From JBBDMC01 sp964441935 (GTDB lineage Bacteria > Pseudomonadota > Alphaproteobacteria > Rhizobiales > Kaistiaceae): DNA of 8,629 nt. The stretch is from assembly GCA_964441935.1 (NCBI GenBank), contig CAYTXI010000104.1, forward strand, positions 1 to 8,629, given 5' to 3'. The translations under genes were made by a program, and so were the position numbers. The notes beneath the pieces were generated by a model. That model searched no databases. It saw only the letters and a list, made by a program, of their open reading frames with translations, and was not told the DNA's origin. The number at the start of each line of letters is the position of its first letter. The first letter of the stretch is position 1. Below, piece by piece: positions 6,001 to 8,629 of the stretch.

Positions 6001-8494
6001 CGCGCTTCAGTGAGCCGAGCACTGTGCCGCGCTGGCCGGCTTCGCGCAGACACTCCGCCACCGGGCCGGACAGCGCCGGGTGGGGGCCGACCTCGAGGAA
6101 GGTTCGAAAGCCCATCTCGACAAGCCGATCGATCGACGGCCCGAACAGGACCGAATCGCGGACATTCCGCCACCAGTAGTCGGTCCCGAAGTCATCGCCC
6201 GTCGCCTCTGCGCCGGTCACGGTTGACACGACGGGGATGCGCGATTCGTCGAGGGGCACGACGCCGAGGGCCGCCATAAGGTCGTCGCGCACGCCGTCCA
6301 TGTGCGCGCTGTGGAAGGCGTACTGGACGGCGAGGAAACGGTTGAAGATGCCGCGCGCCTCGAGTTCGGCGGCGATCGCCTCGAGCGGCTCGCCGTCTCC
6401 GGACAACGTCATCAGCTGAGGACTGTTGATCGCGCCCAGCGACACGCGCTCGCCGTACGGCGCGATCAGCGAACGCGCCTCCTCGGCGGTGATTGCCGCA
6501 GCGAGCATCCGCCCGCGTTCCGACGCCTGCTCCATGGTGCGGCCACGATGGAAGATGACGTGCGCGGCGGCCTCAAGCGAGAGGATCCCGCCCGCCCAGG
6601 CGGCAGCCACTTCGCCGACCGAATGGCCGACCGTCGCGGCCGGCTCGACACCCCACGATCGCCACAGCGTCGTCAACGCCACCTGGATCGCGAAGATCGC
6701 AGGCTGGGCGATGGCCGTGACGTGGACGCGGGAGGACTCCTCGTCGCGACCGAGCTCCTCGATCAACGACCAATCGCCGAGCTCGGAGAACAGCGCATCG
6801 CACCGCTCGATCACTTCTCGGAACACCGGCTCGCTGGTCATGAGCTCGCGACCCATCGCCCACCATTGCGTGCCCTGACCGGAGTAGACGAACACCGGCC
6901 TCGGCGGCTCTTCCTCCGGTCGGCCGACCGATGTGCCGGGCGCGGGCTCGCCGTTCGCGATCGTTCCCAAGCGGGCGATCAGTTCGTCGCGGTTACCTGC
7001 CGCGACCGCCATGCGCTCGCCTCGATGGTTGCGCCGCGTCGCCGCTGCGTGACAGATGTCGGCAACGTCGATGTCAGCGCCGGCGCCGCCGGGCGCCAGA
7101 AACGACCGCCAGACCTCGGCGACCACCGCCTGCCGGTCGCGCGTCCTGGCCGGCAGGGGCAGCAGCACCGCTCCGACATCGCGCGCCGCTTCGGCCAGGG
7201 CGGGGGCGGGGGGCGACTCCAGGATCGCATGGGCGTTGCTGCCGCCGAAACCGAACGAGTTGACGCCGGCGATCGCCGGCGCGGTCATCAGCGGTTCCGC
7301 CTTGGTCACCACCTTGAGGTTCAACTCGTCGAAGGCGACGTAAGGCGTCGGCGTTTCGAAGTGCAGGCTCGGCGGCACGCGGCCGTGGCCGAGCGCCAGG
7401 GCTGTTTTGATCACGCCAGCGACGCCGGCGCCCGCTTCAAGATGCCCGATATTGGTCTTGACCGAGCCGATCAGGAGCGGACTGTCGCTCGGGCGCGCCT
7501 GACCGATCGCACGCGACAGTGCGGTCGCCTCGATCGGGTCACCGACCGGCGTTCCAGTCCCGTGCGCTTCGACGTAGGAGATCGCGCTCTCCTCGACGCC
7601 TGCGTCCCGGCACGCGGCGCGTATAACCGCTTCCTGCGCAGTGGGGCTTGGGACCGTGAGGCCGTTGGTGTGTCCGTCCTGGTTGGCGGCGGTGCCACGG
7701 ATGACGGCATAGATCGGCCGTCCCTGCCCGAGCGCGTCAGCCAGCGGCTGCAGCGCGACGACCCCAACGCCTTCGCTGCGCACGAAGCCGTCGGCTCGCG
7801 CGTCAAACGCTTTGCAACGGCCGTCGGCGGCGAGCATCGACATGCGGCTAAACGCCACGAACGGCGTCGGCAGCAACAACGCGTTGACGCCGCCGACCAG
7901 CGCCACGCGGCAATCACCGTCCCGAAGCGAGCGGCAGGCCAGATGCATCGCGATCAGCGACGAGGAACACGCGGTGTCCACGGCGAGGCTGGGACCGCCG
8001 AGATTGAGCGCGTGCGACACACGATTGGCGGCGATGCTCATGACGCTGCCCGTGGTCGTATAGACGTCGATCGTTCTGAGCTCGTCGATCCCCGATTGCA
8101 GCAGCGAGTAGTCGTTGGTCGAGATCCCCACGAAGACGCCAGTGGCGGCCGCCTCGCGGTCGGCGAGCACGCCGCCGTCTTCGAGCGCCTCCCAGGAAGC
8201 CTCGAGAAGCAGCCGCTGCTGCGGGTCCATCAGTTCGGCCTCGCGCGGCGAGATGCCGAAGAACTCCGCGTCGAACTGGTCGATGCCCTCGATGAAGCCG
8301 CCTTTACGCGCGACCGTGCGGCCCGGCATACCCGGCCGCGGGTCATGGTAGGCCTCGATGTCCCAACGCTCCGGTGGCACTTTTCCCACGGCATCGACGC
8401 CGCCGAGAATCATCTCCCAAAACTTTTCCGGTGTGTCGGCGCCGCCCGGATAGCGGCAACCGATACCGATGATGGCAATGTCTGTAGGTCGCAA
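47..8494 (-). CDS. Highly reducing type I polyketide synthase, KS-AT-DH-cMT-psiKR-ER-KR-ACP-TE, probably iterative and stand-alone
   Basis: A cytosolic megasynthase of 2815 residues (about 300 kDa). Seen, by residue: KS about 5-428 (Cys176, His311, His351); AT 533-835 (GHSVGE, Ser625); DH 894-1170 (His924, Asp1089); cMT 1178-1572 (SAM motif LEIGAGTGG at 1399-1407); psi-KR 1598-1812; ER 1817-2137 (ATGGVG at 1961-1966); KR 2157-2392 (Lys2270, Ser2294, Tyr2307, Asn2311); ACP 2430-2512 (LGLDS, Ser2468); TE 2531-2805 (GFSMG, Ser2615; Asp2642; His2783). From family knowledge, this set condenses malonyl units, alpha-methylates, reduces fully and hydrolyses or cyclises the chain. The start is TTG: it is the only start codon between an in-frame TAG at 8513-8515 and the KS, an AGGGGG sits 5 bases upstream, and the next in-frame Met would cut into the KS fold. 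There is no docking domain and only one ACP, so iterative use is inferred. No frameshift or internal stop is seen. Oddities are a DH Gly-to-Asn change (Asn928) and a mixed AT motif (YAFHS). ACP activation needs a phosphopantetheinyl transferase encoded elsewhere. The product is unknown. Confidence 0.97.
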   Translation of the reverse strand: MRPTDIAIIGIGCRYPGGADTPEKFWEMILGGVDAVGKVPPERWDIEAYHDPRPGMPGRTVARKGGFIEGIDQFDAEFFGISPREAELMDPQQRLLLEASWEALEDGGVLADREAAATGVFVGISTNDYSLLQSGIDELRTIDVYTTTGSVMSIAANRVSHALNLGGPSLAVDTACSSSLIAMHLACRSLRDGDCRVALVGGVNALLLPTPFVAFSRMSMLAADGRCKAFDARADGFVRSEGVGVVALQPLADALGQGRPIYAVIRGTAANQDGHTNGLTVPSPTAQEAVIRAACRDAGVEESAISYVEAHGTGTPVGDPIEATALSRAIGQARPSDSPLLIGSVKTNIGHLEAGAGVAGVIKTALALGHGRVPPSLHFETPTPYVAFDELNLKVVTKAEPLMTAPAIAGVNSFGFGGSNAHAILESPPAPALAEAARDVGAVLLPLPARTRDRQAVVAEVWRSFLAPGGAGADIDVADICHAAATRRNHRGERMAVAAGNRDELIARLGTIANGEPAPGTSVGRPEEEPPRPVFVYSGQGTQWWAMGRELMTSEPVFREVIERCDALFSELGDWSLIEELGRDEESSRVHVTAIAQPAIFAIQVALTTLWRSWGVEPAATVGHSVGEVAAAWAGGILSLEAAAHVIFHRGRTMEQASERGRMLAAAITAEEARSLIAPYGERVSLGAINSPQLMTLSGDGEPLEAIAAELEARGIFNRFLAVQYAFHSAHMDGVRDDLMAALGVVPLDESRIPVVSTVTGAEATGDDFGTDYWWRNVRDSVLFGPSIDRLVEMGFRTFLEVGPHPALSGPVAECLREAGQRGTVLGSLKRGESERTSLLASLGALFVAGHEVNWDAVLGGPRQAVRLPREAWHHQRFWHESERSRAIRSAPRPHPLLAHSLLTSEPTWEADLDVQLFPWLLDHRVQNHAVFPAAGYLEMMAAAGRSVLAAESTLIEDVDFRKALVVAEEEPPTKIQIRCRTAEGLVEVLGRDRSGEWSVSAAGSLRRPDDTAEPPPTDLARLRSRLTTERDGGAISERFAEDGLRYGPAFCGIETAFRRNGEALGLVRMPESIAKASGHYYAHPGMLDSCLQVTIAAVPDDAALSAGPFLPVHIDRVHVRGPIGMTAWSHVRVRQAAGRSLVLDLSILDEAGRPLIEVEGFRCQALARQRTAISASADEWLHGEVWRARPRVGAASAARELAPMESIVAAAKAVAARHAAPDGRMGRHRGRGTAADDLAMAFVVAAFRELGWPMRKGHRTSLAALRVKLGVVPAHHKLFDRLIAFLAKDGFVAHEGDTVTVLRRPPKRDPAAMWRGVLVLGPGLLPDATLLRRCGSQLAGILRGSVDPLQVLFPGGSPATLEHFYQSGWSLFTYNAMIAEAVAEAVRQVPAGRQIRVLEIGAGTGGLTSHVLPRLPADRTRYIYTDLSNVFFARAEQAFFDYRFVEFATLDIERSPEEQSFEPGSFDIVLASDVLHATRDLRRTLANIRAFLAPGGVFAGIEIPPNSRWPDIVFGVTEGWWRFGDGVRTDHPAISDDAWARLLNVCDFDAAHALTVPNLDDGESQIVLLAQRPAERTEETRPPRLTAVDPAAGPAPMFERPWLVLADRSGFAAKLEDVLSARGDRAVTIRPGEAYRRLDDTAFEVRPQSLDDFKRVLGELKEANLTPAMAVHLWSLDIPTAEATSPETLAQAEAIGPVGLLNLAQASSAAGVRFAVVTRGSQAVGDGPITVGAAPTWGLGRAIVNEEASLDCRLIDLDPAAPVDEAAEFMAEMEVADGEREVAFRAGGRYVNRVVRTSLDQLTRPAGPGDSSVGYRLEIPSPGVLDRLALVERPRRTPGPAEVEIAVRAASLNFRDVMKALGIYPSESVTDDLPGDECAGVIVAAGSDVGDLAIGDEVVGIGSGCLASYVTLPAALVFHKPARLDFEEAVTIPVPFLTAWYALHEVGRLRRGETVLLHAATGGVGLAALQVAQAAGATVLATAGSDEKRELLRALGVEHVMDSRSLAFGDQVRTITGGRGVDIVLNSLSGRAIEMGLASLAPGGRFLEIGKTDIYQNTRVGLRPFRNNVSLQAIDLRQIMETRPDLVASAMRQIIRRVEAKRFNALPHRIFPIDRVVDAFRHLAQARHLGKVIVNTEDAHVNPVPVANRQQPDLRPEATYVVTGGLSGFGLAAANWMADRGARHLVLVGRRGAATEEARAAVAALTARGISVVAEAADVTRREDVERTFDRIAREMPPVRGILHAAMVIDDALISQLDPDRIARVMAPKVVGAWHLHERSLELDLDFFVMFSSMAALLGSPGQGNYVAANSFLIALAAHRHRLGKPALAVDWGRIGDTGYVARNAEVGHRLDRMGLLGMPVARATEMLGHLIVSDANHVGLVRVDWQAWTGTGDGSVPNRLSELSEGAAGASDRGRQGLGEILLSAPEGERLDLLVSMLRDQVANVLRASASDLDVERPLTDLGLDSLMAIDLINRIETEFEVALPRERVAVGATISTLAATLLELVTGEAAPQRQAQPHAEPGVAVPTQCLVPLRSGGSRPPLFLLHSSGGAVTNYARLVAALPASLPIVGVQSRALVTDQEEFETAGAMAEAYAELIGRHQPEGSLHMAGFSMGGYLALGAAEALERSGRDVALVGLIDSDPQWADSSLSGVFRIRGPFRDLAVGLGREVGFFKGVDEAELERDIDALLDELADKSEAERLEGMLAWLAANGGENGPFADEIRQAVYLTMRHSVIIDNYRPGVIRAPIVSWRARGAIDGGASWSKLTIGGCQEESFDCSHYDILLPPVVKAVAASLDAALLDTGVVADEAAE
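80..904 (-). other. C-terminal type I thioesterase (TE) domain
   Basis: Residues about 2531-2805. An alpha/beta-hydrolase that offloads the finished chain by hydrolysis or cyclisation. Seen: PLFLLHSSGG at 2544-2553, nucleophile elbow GFSMGG at 2613-2618 with Ser2615, IDSDP at 2641-2645 with Asp2642 as the likely acid, a long lid region (about 2655-2735), and CSHYDIL at 2781-2787 with His2783. The triad is complete. An in-line TE means release needs no partner enzyme and the protein ends its own assembly line. Whether it makes a free acid, ester or lactone cannot be told. Confidence 0.93.
959..1207 (-). other. Acyl carrier protein (ACP) domain
   Basis: Residues about 2430-2512. It carries the growing chain on a phosphopantetheine arm. 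The attachment site is Ser2468 in DLGLDSLMAIDL, a standard PKS ACP motif. Only one carrier domain is present, not the tandem repeats seen in PUFA synthases. A short linker of about 20 residues rich in Gln, Pro and Ala joins it to the TE. Confidence 0.95.
1319..2026 (-). other. Catalytic ketoreductase (KR) domain
   Basis: Residues about 2157-2392. It reduces the beta-keto group with NADPH. Seen: cofactor motif TGGLSGFG at 2164-2171 (TGxxxGxG intact), catalytic Lys2270, Ser2294, Tyr2307 and Asn2311 (FSSMA, then GNYVAAN). VIDDAL at 2249-2254 corresponds to the LDD motif of B-type KRs, which give the D-3-hydroxy configuration usual upstream of a DH. The active site is complete. Confidence 0.94.
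2084..3046 (-). other. Enoylreductase (ER) domain, MDR type
   Basis: Residues about 1817-2137. It uses NADPH to reduce the alpha,beta-enoyl thioester to the saturated chain. Seen: SLNFRDVMKALG at 1852-1863, the NADPH-binding segment LLHAATGGVGLAAL at 1957-1970, VLNSLSG at 2025-2031, and GGRFLEIGKTDI at 2044-2055, all conserved in the medium-chain reductase ERs of type I PKSs. No disabling change is seen. Tyr1865 (GIYPS) is in the region discussed as a stereochemical determinant in ERs, but assigning methyl configuration from it here is uncertain. Confidence 0.94.
3059..3703 (-). other. Structural ketoreductase subdomain (psi-KR)
   Basis: Residues about 1598-1812. This is the truncated, non-catalytic Rossmann half that pairs with and stabilises the catalytic KR; in ER-containing modules it precedes the ER, as here. 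Seen: WLVLADRSG at 1603-1611, AVHLWSLD at 1671-1678, and TWGLGRAIVNEE at 1737-1748, all typical of this subdomain. No catalytic residues are expected or seen. Confidence 0.82.
3779..4963 (-). other. C-methyltransferase (cMT) domain, SAM-dependent
   Basis: Residues about 1178-1572, between DH and the psi-KR/ER as in highly reducing PKSs. It places a methyl group from SAM on the alpha carbon of the beta-ketoacyl-ACP. Seen: an N-terminal helical lobe (about 1205-1305, partly Ala/Arg-rich), the SAM-binding glycine motif LEIGAGTGG at 1399-1407, ASDVLHAT at 1472-1479 with conserved His1477, a second conserved acidic residue Glu1503, and the family signature TEGWWRF at 1518-1524. The motifs look intact, so it is probably active. 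Part of the domain has lower GC than the KS-AT part of the gene. Confidence 0.92.
4985..5815 (-). other. Dehydratase (DH) domain, double hotdog, with altered HxxxG motif
   Basis: Residues about 894-1170. It removes water from the beta-hydroxyacyl-ACP. Catalytic His924 lies in LLDHRVQNHAVFP; the family motif is HxxxGxxxxP, and here the Gly is Asn928 while Pro933 is kept. The second catalytic residue, Asp1089, is in HPGMLDSCLQ, and Gln1093 is also kept. YGPAF at 1047-1051 is a further DH signature. Both catalytic residues are present, so activity is likely despite the Gly change. Confidence 0.9.
5990..6898 (-). other. Acyltransferase (AT) domain, probably malonyl-CoA specific
   Basis: Residues about 533-835. 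It loads the extender unit (and perhaps the starter) from CoA to the ACP. Seen: SGQGTQ at 538-543 (oxyanion region), GHSVGE at 623-628 with nucleophile Ser625, and YAFHS at 725-729 with His728 as the expected catalytic base. GHSVGE and the Phe before His resemble malonyl-specific ATs, which typically have HAFH. The Tyr at the first position is the residue seen in methylmalonyl-type YASH. Malonyl-CoA is favoured because the in-line methyltransferase would supply branches, but this is an inference. Confidence 0.93.
7211..8482 (-). other. Ketosynthase (KS) domain of the PKS
   Basis: Residues about 5-428. It catalyses decarboxylative Claisen condensation of the growing chain with the extender on the ACP. 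The Cys-His-His triad is complete: DTACSSS with Cys176, EAHGTGT with His311, and KTNIGH with Lys346 and His351. The active site is Cys rather than Gln, so this is an extending KS, not a decarboxylating KSQ loading domain. The fold begins almost at the first residue, leaving no room for an N-terminal docking helix or loading module. A linker rich in Ala and Pro (about 429-532) joins it to the AT. Confidence 0.96.
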
Positions 8495-8499
8495 CGCCG

Positions 8500-8505
8500 C
8501 CCCCT
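8500..8505 (-). promoter_or_regulatory. Ribosome binding site for the TTG-initiated PKS gene
   Basis: On the minus strand AGGGGG lies 5 bases upstream of the TTG at 8494-8492. An in-frame TAG at 8513-8515 lies seven codons before the TTG, and none of the six codons between is ATG, GTG or TTG. This site therefore supports the TTG as the true start. Confidence 0.6.
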
Positions 8506-8575
8506 GTCTGGCCTATGACGCACCACCGGAAGAGTCCGCTTGAATGGCCCCTTGGTGGGGCGTCTGGCCTCTGGC
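8506..8575. repeat. Short direct repeats in the PKS 5' leader
   Basis: GTCTGGCCT occurs exactly at 8506-8514 and again at 8562-8570, 56 bases apart. A third partial copy, TCTGGC, follows at 8570-8575. Between the two 9-mers lies a small inverted repeat, GCCCC (8547-8551) and GGGGC (8557-8561) around a 5-base loop. These may be binding sites for a regulator or chance in GC-rich DNA. The right-hand 135 bases of the window otherwise show no gene and no convincing promoter. Confidence 0.3.
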
Positions 8576-8629
8576 GGCGGCAAAGGCTATCCCGGACGGA
8601 CCGCGAATCCAATGCAGGCGGTGCAACAG

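Noticed and set aside
47..8494. A PUFA synthase, trans-AT module or enediyne-type PKS
   Set aside because: There is one ACP instead of a tandem array, the AT is present in line with its nucleophile, and the DH-cMT-ER-KR order with a C-terminal TE fits a cis-AT highly reducing synthase.
6302..8518. A plus-strand open frame of 738 codons antisense to the KS-AT part
   Set aside because: Its translation is Arg-, Asp- and Gly-rich with no recognisable fold. It lies opposite a fully conserved coding frame; long antisense frames are expected in GC-rich genes. The same applies to other long shadow frames, such as 557-1861 (+) and 2292-3473 (-).
8343..8612. A minus-strand 89-codon frame with an ATG at 8612 that overlaps the PKS start
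   Set aside because: Most of it is the KS N-terminus read in a wrong frame, the upstream part shows no family features, and no good ribosome binding site was seen for it.
8584..8612. Possible sigma-70 promoter for the PKS gene: TTGGAT, 17-base gap, TAGCCT (minus strand)
   Set aside because: Each box matches the consensus at only three of six positions, which is not better than chance in a leader of this length. The true promoter may be outside the window.

Overview
The window holds one giant gene and one fragment of another. A single type I polyketide synthase (PKS) gene of 2815 codons runs on the minus strand from a TTG start at 8494 to a TAG stop at 47-49, filling about 98% of the sequence. 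At the left edge, bases 1-31 on the plus strand are the 3' end of a tRNA gene, most likely tRNA-Gln, whose 5' part lies outside the window. The two genes converge with only 15 bases between them. The last 135 bases (8495-8629) are the 5' leader of the PKS gene; no further gene was found there.

The protein reads, in order: ketosynthase (KS), acyltransferase (AT), dehydratase (DH), C-methyltransferase (cMT), structural ketoreductase half (psi-KR), enoylreductase (ER), ketoreductase (KR), acyl carrier protein (ACP), thioesterase (TE). The main catalytic or cofactor motifs of every enzymatic domain are present. It is a complete highly reducing module with its own release domain. There is no N-terminal docking segment (the KS starts at about residue 5), only one ACP, and a C-terminal TE. 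This suggests a self-contained, probably iterative synthase. Each round would condense a malonyl unit, methylate the alpha carbon with SAM, and reduce the beta carbon fully; the TE would then release a saturated or partly reduced, methyl-branched acid or lactone. The domain order resembles fungal highly reducing PKSs such as LovF, and mycobacterial mycocerosic-acid-type synthases, but with a cMT and an in-line TE together. The product cannot be read from the sequence.

Organism: base composition is high in GC (hand-counted 60-base samples range from about 52% to 80%). The tRNA encodes its CCA end and has A72 and G73, as proteobacterial tRNA-Gln does. A proteobacterium, perhaps an alphaproteobacterium, is the best guess but is not proven. 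The PKS gene abutting a tRNA 3' end raises the possibility that it sits at the edge of a tRNA-integrated genomic island. No integrase, transposase, CRISPR array, transporter, regulator or phosphopantetheinyl transferase gene lies inside the window, so the rest of any cluster must lie beyond the right edge or beyond the tRNA.
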